A stretch of DNA of 9,371 nucleotides, taken from positions 677,474 through 686,844 of the forward strand of contig LATQ01000001.1 in NCBI GenBank assembly GCA_001017865.1, in the 5' to 3' direction. The notes below the pieces were generated by a model. That model had not been told where the DNA came from. It made no database searches and saw only the letters and a program-made list of their open reading frames with translations. This DNA is from Rhodococcus sp. IITR03 (GTDB lineage Bacteria; Actinomycetota; Actinomycetes; Mycobacteriales; Mycobacteriaceae). Position numbers and translations under genes: made by a program. Shown here piece by piece: positions 1-8,298 of this stretch. The stretch's first letter is position 1; every line of letters begins with the position of its first letter.

Positions 1-122
1 GCGAGACGACGGCGAGGGCCGCCCTCGCGTGCCCCGCCCGGTCCCCGCCCGTCCGCGGACGAGTTGCCGTCGGCGGAGGGAGGTGGGGTGGGCGGAGCGT
101 CGGAGGAAATTGGTGCACTCAC
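1..122 (-). CDS. Possible start of a Mce-associated (mas-type) protein, partial
   Basis: A tentative reading frame begins at GTG 122, 20 bases after the mceF stop, and runs off the left edge. It reads V-S-A-P-I-S-S-D-A-P-P-T-P-P-P, then a Ser/Ala/Gly-rich acidic stretch ending G-G-P-R-R-R-L. A disordered N-terminus ending in a basic cluster is what precedes the single membrane helix of Mce-associated proteins, which commonly follow mceF in actinobacteria. The helix itself would lie outside the window. Weak points are a poor ribosome binding site (AGG at 133-131), low third-position GC in the first codons, and a competing GTG at 118 in another frame that ends A-A-L-A-V-V-S. Given the miscalled bases nearby, the frame is not secure. 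Confidence 0.35.
   Translation of the reverse strand, partial: MSAPISSDAPPTPPPSADGNSSADGRGPGGAREGGPRRRL
12..28. repeat. Perfect inverted repeat near the left edge
   Basis: GCGAGGGC, one base, then GCCCTCGC: a hairpin with a seven- to eight-base GC stem about 115 bases past the mceF stop. It has no T-tract on the minus strand and would fall inside the tentative downstream gene. I regard it as a weak terminator candidate or chance structure in GC-rich DNA. A 10-base palindrome, GTCCGCGGAC, lies nearby at 51-60. Confidence 0.3.
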
Positions 123-142
123 TCCACAAACCTACTAACTGC

Positions 143-1385
143 TCACTTCGGGGTGACTCCGAGCAACGGCGCGAGCTGCGTCGCGATCGGATTCAGGTTG
201 AGCTTGTCGGGGTCCTTCTTCGGCTTGAAATCCCAGGCTGGATCGTGTTCGGATCGGCGAAGACGATGCGGTTCGCGCTGCGTACGCCGGTGACACTGCC
301 CTGCGGCACCTCGCACGAGGCGTTCGTGTTGAACGGGAAGTCCTGCTGGGTCTCGTCGAAGTTCGGATCCTGCGCGCGCATCTGCGCGAGGATCTCCTGC
401 GTCCCCTCGTACCCGATGGTGCACGAAGGCGGATTGTTGGTCTCGAGCACGATGCCCTGACGCACCGCGCCGTCGCCCGGAGCGACCGTACTCGCACTGC
501 CCGCGACGGCGGGAAGGAAGGCCAGCAGCGGCTGCAGAGCGATCGACTGCGGGGCTGCCGCTTCCGCCACCGCCGCGAGATTGGCGAGGTCGGTGGTCAG
601 GCCCGGGCCGGAGCCTCGATCAGCTGGGAGAGCTGGTCGCTCGCATCGGTGCCGGTGTCGATCAGGCGCCGCAGATCGGGGTCGCTGTCGCGAAGCTGCG
701 CGGTCACCAGATCCAGATCCGAGCTGAACTGCTGGATCGCCGACGACTGGTCGGACTGCGTGTCGAGCACCGTGAGGCTGTCGCGGATGAGCGTGACGGT
801 CTGCGGCAGGTATTCGGTGCCCTTCTCGCTGAGACCGGCGAGCGCGTCGACGAGCACCTGCAGGTCGTCGCCGCGGCCGTCGAAGGCCGCGCCGAGCTCG
901 GTGACGACGGTGCGCAGCGGCTCGAGCGGAACCGAGTACACGAGGTCGTTCGTGCTCAACAGCAGGTCTTCGACCGGCGTGGCAGATCGTCCTCGGTGCC
1001 TCGATGACGGAGCCCTGTTCGAGATAGGGACCCTCGTCGTTCGGTGGCTGCAGATCGACGTACTGCTCACCGATCGCCGACCGGTTCGCCACGACCGGTC
1101 GCGCCGACGCCGGGATCTGCGGGCCACCGTTGTCGAGGCGCAACTCGACATTGATGCCGTCGTCCGTGAGGGTCATCGGCCCGACGCGGCCACCGGCACA
1201 CCGCGGTAGGTGACCTCGGCGTTCGGGAAGATGCCGCCGCCGGTGGGGAACCGCGCGTCGACGGTGTACTGGCCGAAGCCCATGAGGTTGTCGAGCCGCA
1301 CATACCGGGCACCGACGAACACGATGCCGAGCAGCGCGATGACCACGAACAGCGCGAGCTGCACTTTCACAAGGCGCGATCTCAC
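143..1385 (-). CDS. mceF: MCE family protein MceF (multiply frameshifted)
   Basis: Last of the six MCE proteins, recognisable from end to end but split across frames. It starts at GTG 1385 in GTGA overlap with the corrected mceE stop. A membrane helix spans about 7-26, then G-F-G-Q-Y-T-V-D-A-R-F-P-T-G-G-G-I-F-P and the MCE core V-T-Y-R-G-V-P-V-G-R-V-G-P. Frame changes fall at 1190-1191 (one C missing from the plus-strand C run), 981-988 (net two bases, restoring R-T-D-L-P-T-P-V-E-D-L-L), 604-611 (one base, rejoining G-L-T-T-D-L-A-N-L) and 240-241 (one base, restoring N-T-I-P-A-W-D-F-K-P-K-K). The C-terminal part has paired cysteines (P-S-C-T-I-G-Y-E-G and A-S-C-E-V-P-Q-G). It ends A-P-L-L-G-V-T-P-K with TGA at 145-143. 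Corrected length is about 415 residues, normal for MceF. As literally read no functional product is possible. Confidence 0.85.
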
Positions 1386-2748
1386 TGCCCACCCCCGAGT
1401 CCGAGCTGATTCAGCAAACCTTCCAGCGGCCCCGGCGGCGGGCATCGTCGCCCTCGGTGCCGGTGCCGGTGCCGGTGTCCGTGTCCGTGTCCGCGCCGGC
1501 CTCGGTGACCCCCGGGATCTCGATGCCGTCGGGCAGCGACACCCCTTCGGGCAGCGTCACCCCTTCGGGCAGGGTCACACCGGGCAGACGCGGAGTGGGA
1601 AGCACCGGCAGCAACGACACGGTGGGCCAGCCCGGGGCAGGTCCGTTCCCGTCGTAGTACGGGTTGGACGGGTCGACGAGCGGCTTCGGATTGCCGAACT
1701 TCGGCTGGCGGTAGACCGGGTCGCCCTGACCCACACCGAGCGCGGCCAGCGCGTTGCCGATCTGCAGGTCGACGACGAGGAAGAGGTTCACCGAGTTGCC
1801 CAGCGCGACCTTTTCGACACCGTCCGGGTACGGCACCGTGGGCACGAAGGCGAGCGCCTCGACGAGGTCGTCGCCCGACGCCGCGAGTGCCTGGAGGGTC
1901 GGGCGCAGCGCCAGGAGGTCGGCGATCAGATCCTCCTTGGACTGATCGAGGACGTCGACACCTGCGGTGCCGAGCCGGTCGAGCTGGCCGAGCAGCTGCG
2001 TCAGCTGCGGCCGCTGCTGCTCGAGCACCTCGGTTGCGACCGGCAGTTCGTCGAGCACGGCGGCGATCTTGTCGTTCTGCTCCGCGACCCGCACCGTGAG
2101 CTCGTCGAGTCCGTCGAGCGCCCGGGTGATGTCGTCGCGTTGCTGTTCGAGACCGGTGATCAGGGTCTCGGCCTGCTCGATGAGGCTGCGCGTGGTTCCC
2201 TCGCGGCCGTCGAAGGCCGTCGACAACTCGCTGACGATCGGCGCGAGCTGGCCGACACCGCCACCGTTGAGCAGTAGCGACAGCGCGCCGAGCACCGGTT
2301 CGAGTTCGGTGGCGTGCCGGGTGCGGTCGAGCGGGATCACGTCGCCGTCGGCGAGCCGACCAGTCGGGGGCTCGTCCTCCGGAGGCGTGAGCTGCACGAA
2401 CTTCTCACCGAGCAGACTCGACTGTTCGACGCTCGCGAGCGCGTTCGCCGGCAGGTCGACACTCGAGTCGAGCACGATGCCGACGTCGGCGGTCCATCCG
2501 AAATCGGATGCGACCGAAATCGATTCGACGCGCCCGACCGGCACACCGTCGACCTTCACGCTCGACTGCGGAACCAGGTCGAGCACGTCGTCGAACTGGA
2601 TGGACAGACGGATCGGATCGCTACCCACATCGGCGCCGCCGGGCAACGGGACGTCGGACAGACCTCCGCACCCCGTGACCGTCACCGCGACCACGCACGC
2701 GGCCGCTCCGAAGACACCTGTGCGGCCCATCCTCTTCGCGCCGCTCAC
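1382..2748 (-). CDS. mceE: MCE family lipoprotein MceE (frameshifted near C-terminus)
   Basis: The lipoprotein member of the hexamer (LprK-type). From the GTG at 2748 the product has a basic N-terminus (A-K-R-M-G-R), a hydrophobic stretch, and a lipobox V-T-G-C with Cys27 as the lipidated residue. It should be cleaved by signal peptidase II and held by lipid instead of a permanent helix. The MCE domain (about 44-125) includes V-K-V-D-G-V-P-V-G-R-V and S-L-L-G-E-K-F-V-Q-L. A helical region follows, then a Pro/Gly-rich C-terminus with two short repeats. As read, the frame stops at 1413-1411 after R-R-R-G-R-W-K-V-C. Adding one base to the G run at 1440-1442 gives A-P-P-P-G-P-L-E-G-L-L-N-Q-L-G-L-G-G-G-Q and a TGA at 1384-1382. 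That creates the GTGA overlap seen at the other junctions. Corrected length is 455 residues. Confidence 0.9.
1455..1490 (-). repeat. Six-base microsatellite encoding a Thr-Gly/Thr-Asp tract in MceE
   Basis: Six adjacent hexamers on the plus strand: CGGTGC three times, CGGTGT once, CCGTGT twice. On the minus strand they encode alternating Asp-Thr then Gly-Thr. This is a low-complexity linker close to the C-terminus of MceE. Length variation by slippage would stay in frame. Confidence 0.75.
1514..1585 (-). repeat. 18-bp tandem repeat encoding a hexapeptide in MceE
   Basis: Two near-identical 18-base units on the plus strand (1532-1549 and 1550-1567, one mismatch) are flanked by diverged partial copies. 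Read on the minus strand they encode G-V-T-L-P-E, G-V-T-L-P-E, G-V-S-L-P-D and G-I-E-I-P-G. The unit is a multiple of three, so copy-number change would lengthen or shorten the periplasmic tail of MceE without breaking its frame. Confidence 0.75.
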
Positions 2749-3995
2749 CGATCTCCTCCCTGGAGGTCGAGCCGGGGCGAGACCACGCCGGGCACCGTGC
2801 CCGGAGTGACCTGCCGCTGGATGTTCTCGCCGCTCAGGACACCGAACGGCAGGATCAGATCCGGGGACCGCTGGTCCTCGGTGATCTGCGTGGCGACATC
2901 GCGGCACCGGTCGATCAGCGGCTGCATCTGCCGGCCGAGCTGCTCGAAACGCTCGTCGCCGGGCACGAGATTGCCGAGATCGATGAGCTTGCACACTGCT
3001 CCCGCAGGATCCTGCAGGTCGGGCAGCACGAGCCGCGATGCAAGCACACCCGCTTCGGCGTCGTACGAGTTGACGAGGTTGCTCACCGCGAGCGGGAGCA
3101 GCGTCAGCGAATCCACGAGTTCCTGCCGGCGGTTCGCCAGCGTCTCCGTGATCGGCACGAGTGCGTCGACGTTGTCCTTCACCGCCGCCTGGTTGTCGCG
3201 CACGAACGTCGCGACGTCGCCGAGCGTGACCGACAGCGTGTTCAGCGCCTCACCGAGGTTCTGCCGCTCCCCCGCCAGGAATCCCGACAGGTCCGACAGT
3301 TGCGCGTTGAACTGGCGCACCTGCTCGTCGTTGGCCGCGAGAGCACTGACGAACAGCTGCAGATTCTCGATCGTGCCGTAGAGGTCGTCGCGCGACTGGT
3401 CGAGCGTGCGCGCGGCGGCCGACAGGTTCTCGATGCTCTGCCCGAGGGCCTCACCGTTGCCGGCGAGGTTCTCCGCACCGACCTCGACGAAATCGGTCAG
3501 CGCGCCCTCGCGGTTCGCGCCGTCGGGACCGAGCGCGCGGGAGAGTTCGTCGATGCTCGCGTAGAGCTCGTCGACCTCCACCGGGGTGGCGGTGCGCTCG
3601 CGGTCGATCACCGCACCGCTGCTCATCGTGTCGCCACCGGTGTAGGCGGGGGTGAGCTGCACGTAACGATCGGCGACGACCGAGGGGGTGATCTGCACGG
3701 CGCGGGCGTCGGCAGGAATGTCGACGCCGCGGTTCACCCGCAGACCGACCTTGACCAGGTCGCCCTGCGGTTCGACGGAGGTAACCTTCCCCACCTCGAC
3801 GCCGAGCACCCGCACGTCGGAACCCTCGTAGATGCCGACGGCCTTGTCGAAGTAGGCGGTGATCTCGGTGGTGCCCAGTCGGGTGAACAACCACCAGCCC
3901 ACTCCGGCCAGGGCCACCGCGACCGCCACGACGGCCGCGATCAGCGCGATGCGCCCGCGATTGCTGCGGGACTCGCCGTTCTCGGCGTGTGCCAT
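2745..3995 (-). CDS. mceD: MCE family protein MceD
   Basis: Intact, 416 residues. The start is ATG 3995, which overlaps the mceC stop as TGATG and has an AGGGGG-like site just upstream. The frame is open up to 4091, but that region is mceC coding sequence. A soluble N-terminus M-A-H-A-E-N-G-E-S-R precedes a membrane helix (about 15-38). The MCE domain (about 42-125) includes G-S-D-V-R-V-L-G-V-E-V-G-K-V (58-71) and V-V-A-D-R-Y-V-Q-L. The helical region spans about 140-330. A C-terminal segment with two cysteines (A-V-C-K-L-I-D-L-G-N and D-R-C-R-D-V-A) precedes the end. The L-I-L-P-F-G-V-L-S-G-E-N-I-Q motif is common in MceD. The stop overlaps the mceE GTG as GTGA. Confidence 0.93.
   Translation of the reverse strand: MAHAENGESRSNRGRIALIAAVVAVAVALAGVGWWLFTRLGTTEITAYFDKAVGIYEGSDVRVLGVEVGKVTSVEPQGDLVKVGLRVNRGVDIPADARAVQITPSVVADRYVQLTPAYTGGDTMSSGAVIDRERTATPVEVDELYASIDELSRALGPDGANREGALTDFVEVGAENLAGNGEALGQSIENLSAAARTLDQSRDDLYGTIENLQLFVSALAANDEQVRQFNAQLSDLSGFLAGERQNLGEALNTLSVTLGDVATFVRDNQAAVKDNVDALVPITETLANRRQELVDSLTLLPLAVSNLVNSYDAEAGVLASRLVLPDLQDPAGAVCKLIDLGNLVPGDERFEQLGRQMQPLIDRCRDVATQITEDQRSPDLILPFGVLSGENIQRQVTPGTVPGVVSPRLDLQGGDR
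2753..2760 (-). promoter_or_regulatory. Ribosome binding site choosing the GTG start of mceE
   Basis: GGGAGGAG on the minus strand lies inside the end of mceD, four bases before the GTG at 2748. It favours that GTG over the ATG at 2730, which has no comparable site. Confidence 0.55.
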
Positions 3996-4993
3996 CAGTT
4001 GCCCCCTTCCAGGCGGCGACCGGGTTCGCGGTAACCGGGGATCTCCGGCAGGCCCGGCGGGGTCAGGTTCACGACGACCTGGTCGAACCACCGGCCGTTG
4101 CCGACGACGTTGGTGTAGACACGCACGAACGGCTCGTACAGCTCCATGGCCCGATCGAGGTTGTCGTTGTTCTCCTGGAGGACGTCGACGACGCCGCGCA
4201 ACTGCTGCAGGGCGGGACCGATGGTCTCGCGGTTCTCCTCGACGAGCCCGGAGAGCTCCGCCGACAACCGCTTGGTGCCGTCGAGCAACTGGGAGATCGC
4301 CTCCTGCCGGTTGTTCAGTTCCGCGACGAGCAGCGCACCGTCGGAGAGCAACCGGTTGAACTCGGCGTTGCGGTCGGCGAGCACCTTCGATACGTTGCCG
4401 GTCGCGTCGAGGAGTTTCTTCAGCTCCTGGTCACGACTCGCGACGGTCTCGGACAGGCGACTGATGCCGTCGAGCGAGGCCCGGATGTCGTCGGGTGTCT
4501 CCGAGAAAGCCTCCGACAGGGTCTGGAAGCCGGTCGCGAGCTGCTCGGAATCGATCTCGCCGAGGGTCGTGGCCGCAGACGAGAACGCCTCGATCACGTC
4601 GTACGGCGCGACCGTCCGGTCGAGCGGGATCCGGTCGTCCGGGTCGAGCACCTCCGTACCCCGCGGCTCGAGTGCCAGATACTTCTGCCCGAGGATCGTC
4701 TTGATCTGGATGGAGGCCGCCGTGTCGTTCCCGACCCAGGCGTCCTGGACCTTGAACGAGACGATCACGCGATCGCCATCGAGGTCGACCCCGGTGACCT
4801 TGCCGACCTTCACGCCGGCGATACGCACCTCGTTGGTGGGTTTGAGACCTGCGGCCTCGCTGAACTCGGCCTTGTAGGTCGCGCCCGCCCCGATGATGGG
4901 CAGTTCGTCGAGGAAGAAGGCGGACAGTGTCCCCAGCAGCACCACGACGATGCCCAGGGCACCGGCGGCGGCCGGACTGCGACGTTTGCTCAT
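3995..4993 (-). CDS. mceC: MCE family protein MceC
   Basis: Intact, 332 residues. The frame is open upstream to 5152, but the start is placed at ATG 4993. That gives ATGA overlap with the mceB stop and puts M-S-K-R-R directly before a membrane segment (about 9-28); the upstream extension would duplicate mceB coding sequence. The MCE domain (about 37-118) holds P-T-N-E-V-R-I-A-G-V-K-V-G-K-V (52-66) and T-I-L-G-Q-K-Y-L-A-L. A helical region follows (about 140-290) with heptad-like spacing of hydrophobic residues. The protein ends with P-G-L-P-E-I-P-G-Y-R-E-P-G and a short basic/Gly tail. It lacks the long Pro-rich C-terminus that MceC of some mycobacterial operons carries. The TGA overlaps the mceD ATG by one base (TGATG). 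Confidence 0.92.
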   Translation of the reverse strand: MSKRRSPAAAGALGIVVVLLGTLSAFFLDELPIIGAGATYKAEFSEAAGLKPTNEVRIAGVKVGKVTGVDLDGDRVIVSFKVQDAWVGNDTAASIQIKTILGQKYLALEPRGTEVLDPDDRIPLDRTVAPYDVIEAFSSAATTLGEIDSEQLATGFQTLSEAFSETPDDIRASLDGISRLSETVASRDQELKKLLDATGNVSKVLADRNAEFNRLLSDGALLVAELNNRQEAISQLLDGTKRLSAELSGLVEENRETIGPALQQLRGVVDVLQENNDNLDRAMELYEPFVRVYTNVVGNGRWFDQVVVNLTPPGLPEIPGYREPGRRLEGGN

Positions 4994-6069
4994 CGTCCCT
5001 GCAACTCCTGCATCCCCTCCTGCGAGCAACGCTTCGCCGCATTCGTGTAGATGGGTTGGTTCACGGTGGGCAGCCCCGTCGGCAGATTCAGATACGGGAC
5101 CGAACCGGGACCTGCGACGATGTCGATACCGCACAGGTAGAACTGGAACCACGAACCGTAGCTGGCCACGCGCCCGAGCTTGTCGAGCTTGACCGGCAAC
5201 GTCTCGAGGACGCGGTCGACCTCGTCGCGGTTCGCGTTGAGATTCGAGGTGACCTGTTCGAGCGCTGTGATCGACTGCGCGATCGACGGGCGGGTGGGCT
5301 CGAGGACGTCGGAGACCGCGTCGGTCAGTCCCGCCATCGACGCCACCGCCGAACCGACGGTCGCCCGGTCGGCCGACAACCCGCTGACGAGTGCCTGCGT
5401 GTTGACCAGCAGCGAATCGAGCTGCTCGTCGCGCTGGTCGATCGTGGCCAGGACGGTGTTGAGGTTGTCGATCACCGCACCGATCACGCGATCCTTGTCG
5501 GCGATGGTGTTGGTCAGCGACGCGGTGCTGCGCACCAGATCGTCGATCGTTCCGGCCTCCCCCTGGAAGACCTGGATGATCTGGAACGAGAGCTTGTTGA
5601 CGTCGTCGGCGCTAAGCGTCTGGAACAACGGCCGGAAGCCGTCGAAGAGCGTCGTGAGATTCACCGCCGGCTTCGTGCGCTCGATCGGGATCGTGTCGCC
5701 ACCCGTGATCTTCTCGCCCTGGGCGCCCTCACCCTGACCGAGCGCGATGTAGCGCTGGCCGACGAGATTGCGGAACCGGATGGTCGCGGTGGCACCGGCC
5801 GGGAGCCAGTCGCGTTCCTCGAGCGAGAAGGTGACCCGCGCCTGCCGTTCGTCGAAGACGGAGATCTCCTCGACCTGCCCCACGCGGACACCCGCGATGC
5901 GGATGTCGTCGCCCTTGTTGAGCGAGGTGACGTCGGAGAAGATCGCGTGGAACTTCGTTCCTCCCCCACCGCCGACACTGGCGATGGTCGCGGCGAGGAC
6001 ACCGGTCGCGATGACGGTGACCACGGCGAACACGATGAGTTTGATCAGGGGTGCTGCCAGACCTCTCAC
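4990..6069 (-). CDS. mceB: MCE family protein MceB
   Basis: Intact, 359 residues. The start is GTG at 6069, overlapping the mceA TGA as GTGA; no ATG fits as well. The membrane segment is at about 7-30, followed by a five-glycine linker. The MCE domain (about 38-118) carries G-D-D-I-R-I-A-G-V-R-V-G-Q-V (53-66) and R-N-L-V-G-Q-R-Y-I-A-L. A helical region then runs to about residue 290, where the tube-forming helices of the hexamer are expected. The C-terminal part contains Y-G-S-W-F-Q-F-Y-L-C-G-I-D and a second cysteine in K-R-C-S-Q-E-G, a pairing common in actinobacterial MceB. The stop overlaps the mceC start as ATGA. GC-rich third positions are uniform, with no sign of damage. Confidence 0.93.
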   Translation of the reverse strand: MRGLAAPLIKLIVFAVVTVIATGVLAATIASVGGGGGTKFHAIFSDVTSLNKGDDIRIAGVRVGQVEEISVFDERQARVTFSLEERDWLPAGATATIRFRNLVGQRYIALGQGEGAQGEKITGGDTIPIERTKPAVNLTTLFDGFRPLFQTLSADDVNKLSFQIIQVFQGEAGTIDDLVRSTASLTNTIADKDRVIGAVIDNLNTVLATIDQRDEQLDSLLVNTQALVSGLSADRATVGSAVASMAGLTDAVSDVLEPTRPSIAQSITALEQVTSNLNANRDEVDRVLETLPVKLDKLGRVASYGSWFQFYLCGIDIVAGPGSVPYLNLPTGLPTVNQPIYTNAAKRCSQEGMQELQGR

Positions 6070-7438
6070 TGGAAGCTCACCTCCGTACCGCGGATCGCCG
6101 GAGCGCCGAGCCGGGTGGTCCAGGACGGGACCTCCTCGGGGTCGACACCGGTGGCCTGTCCGTAGATCACATCGAGCGTGTCCTGTTCCAGACGCGAGCC
6201 GGCGTACGAGACGGGAGTCGCGCCGCCGTCCGAGGTGCCGATGATCTCACCGACGTCGTCGGGGACGCCGGATCCTGCCGGGGCAGGGAAGAAATCGATG
6301 GTCTCGGGACCGGGATTACGCGACGGCACCTGATACGAACCGTCGTTGACCGAACCGCCCGGATACTGCGGGAAGTTGCGGCCGGGCGCGGTCACGTCGC
6401 CGTAGCAGGCCGGTCCGCGATCGTCGAGCAGACGCGGCTCGTCCTGGTTCGGCAGGTAGCGGCCCTTCGGGTTGGTGAACTGGATGTTCGCGCGCACACC
6501 CGGGAACGGATCGTCGGCCGCGAGCAGGTCGACGGCGGCCGGCTTCGCGTCGGCGAATCCCTCGAAGGTGCACGGGAAGGACGGCGAGTAACGGGCGAGC
6601 AGCTGCAGCGCCTCCTTCGAATCGGCGGACAGCGTGATGATCGAGTTCGAGTTCTGCTCGATGAAATCGGCCGTCTGCGACGACGCTCCCGTCGCGCTCG
6701 CGAGCAGCGTGCGGATCTGGTTCTGCTGTTCGACGACCGTGCCACCCGTCGTGCGCAGATTGTTCAGCGCCTCGACGAGATCCGGTGCGGCCTCGGAGTA
6801 GGTCTGCGAGAAGTCGGCGAGTCCGCGCAGATCCTCCTGCAGCGTGGGCAGTTCGACGTTCACCTCGCGGAAGATCTGTTCGAGGTCGTCGACCGTCTGC
6901 CCCAGCTTCTCGCCACGTCCGCTCAGCCCCTGGGCCAGGGCGCCGAGCGTGTTGGCGAGGTCCTGCGGCGGGACGGCCTCGAGGAGCGGGAGCAGCCCGT
7001 CGAGCACGTCGCCGAGTTCGACGGTGCGCTCGCTCGTGTCCTGCACCAGCACATCGCCGTTCGTGACGGGACGGCCCGGATCGTCGGGGATGATCAGCGA
7101 GACGTAGCGCTCACCGAAGAGGGTCTTCGGCAGCAGCTGTGCGGTGGCGTTGACCGGGATCAGTTCGGCCTTGTCGGGGTCGAGAGCGAGATGCGCGGTG
7201 ACATCGCCGCCGTCCGCGCTCGTTCCGCGGACCTCGCCGACGAGCACACCGCGTGCCTTGACGTCGGCGTTGAGCGGCAGGCGTTGCCGATGCTGTCGGT
7301 GCGGAGGTCGACCTTCACGACCTTCGTGAACGTCTTGTTGTACATCGCGATCGTGACGTACAGGAACAGCGCCAGCACCACGAAGAAGATCAGTCCCAGG
7401 GTGCGGCGACGCAAGGGCGAAGTGGTCGTGTCGCTCAT
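6066..7438 (-). CDS. mceA: MCE family protein MceA (frameshifted)
   Basis: First of six MCE-domain proteins. MceA-F form a hetero-hexamer on the permease, each anchored by one N-terminal helix. The start ATG (7438) overlaps the yrbEB stop as ATGA and is followed by S-D-T-T-T-S-P-L-R-R-R and a membrane segment at about 13-32. The frame breaks at codon 53 in T-D-S-I-G-N-A. Adding one base to the G pair at 7280-7281 restores L-P-L-N-A-D-V-K-A-R-G-V-L-V-G-E-V, the core of the MCE domain (about 36-115). The domain continues through L-L-P-K-T-L-F-G-E-R-Y-V-S-L. A long helical region follows (about 130-270), then a C-terminal part with two cysteines (F-P-C-T-F-E-G and G-P-A-C-Y-G-D) and a proline-rich tail. 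Corrected length is 457 residues, ordinary for MceA. Without correction the N-terminal membrane anchor is cut off from the rest. Confidence 0.88.
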
Positions 7439-8294
7439 CCGGCCACCCTCACCGTGGTCGTCGTGCCCCAGATCGCGAGGCTGAGGAAGAAGTCGAGGAT
7501 CGCGATCGTCACGATCGCGGTACGCACCGCGCGGCCCACGGCCACCCCGACGCCGGCGGGACCGCCGCTGGCGTGGAAACCGTAGTAGCAGTGGATGAGG
7601 ATGACCACGAACGCGAAGACCAGCACTTTCGCGAACGAATACAACACGTCCTCCGGTGGGAGGAACAGATAGAAGTAGTGATCGTACGAGCCGCTCGACT
7701 GGCCGTTGAACAGCGTGCTGATCGTGCGGGTCGCGAGATAGGCCGCGAGGAGACCGATGATGTACAGCGGGATCACGGCGACGAAGCCGGCGATCATCCG
7801 GGAGGTCACCAGGAACGGCAGCGACGGCACGGCCATCACCTCGAGGGCGTCGATCTCCTCGCTGATCCTCATGGCACCGAGCTGTGCTGTGAAGCCACAA
7901 CCCACGGTCGCCGACAACGCGAGCGCCGCGACGATCGGGCCAGTTCACGGGTGTTGACGTAGGCCGAGAGGAAGCCGGTGAGCACCGACGAGCCGAGCTG
8001 CTCGAGCGCGGCGTAACCCTGCAGACCCACGACGACGCCGGTGAAGCCGGACATCATCGCGATGACGCCGATGGTGCCACCGATCACGGCGAGTGCACCG
8101 CTGCCGAAGGTGACCTCGGCGAGCAACCGCAGGACTTCCTTGCGGTAGTGGGTGAGGGTTCGCGGGGTCCACGCGACGGCACGCGCGTAGAAGGACATCT
8201 GGTCCCCCGCGCGGTCGAGCACGTTCAGCGGTGCGCGCACCGCTCGGCGACCCCGGAGAAGAACGAGATCTCCGCGGCCTCTGGAGACTGTCAT
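7435..8294 (-). CDS. yrbEB: Mce transporter permease subunit YrbEB (frameshifted)
   Basis: Second permease of the pair. Residues such as S-F-Y-A-R-A-V-A-W-T-P-R-T and E-V-L-R-L-L-A-E-V-T-F-G-S-G are typical of YrbEB. The coupling motif E-E-I-D-A-L-E-V follows, then the hydrophilic loop Y-D-H-Y-F-Y-L-F-L-P-P-E-D-V and the glycine-rich A-S-G-G-P-A-G-V-G-V-A-V-G-R-A-V-R-T. The frame breaks after V-N-T-R-E-L-A (about residue 119). Adding one base to the G run at 7937-7939 gives P-I-V-A-A-L-A-L-S-A-T-V-G-C-G and rejoins the downstream frame. Corrected length is 286 residues, normal for the family. The N-terminus is also suspect. Between about 8235 and 8281 another frame (E-A-A-E-I-S-F-F-S-G-V-A-E-R) has G or C at every third codon position, while the ATG frame does not. 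One extra base at 8240-8241 would rejoin it to P-L-N-V-L-D-R. The TGA overlaps the mceA start as ATGA. Confidence 0.85.
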
Positions 8295-8298
8295 CTGG

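Noticed and set aside
51..60. GTCCGCGGAC palindrome as an operator
   Set aside because: A ten-base palindrome is unremarkable in GC-rich DNA. It has no promoter context and lies within the tentative downstream gene.
29..460. Plus-strand reading frame of 143 codons at the left edge
   Set aside because: It is antisense to mceF, rich in Arg/Ser/Pro/Cys, has no recognisable motif or ribosome site, and the opposite strand encodes a clear MceF C-terminus.
143..1385. True pseudogenisation of mceF
   Set aside because: Every segment keeps family motifs and normal codon use, and all breaks are single- or double-base losses, mostly in G/C runs, as in otherwise normal neighbours. Sequence error is simpler, though not proven.
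1210..2277. Plus-strand reading frame of 355 codons, with similar long ones at 2314-3381, 3989-5050, 4927-6165 and 6051-7484
   Set aside because: All lie opposite intact MCE coding sequence and have Arg/Asp/Gly-biased composition typical of antisense frames in high-GC genomes.
1411..2994. mceE starting at 2994 and ending at 1411
   Set aside because: The upstream part overlaps mceD. The lipoprotein signal starts at GTG 2748, and the stop at 1411 results from a frame break at 1440-1442.
3995..5152. Longer mceC starting at 5152
   Set aside because: The extra 53 residues overlap mceB in another frame, have no membrane-anchor character, and the ATG at 4993 gives the ATGA overlap and an immediate membrane helix.
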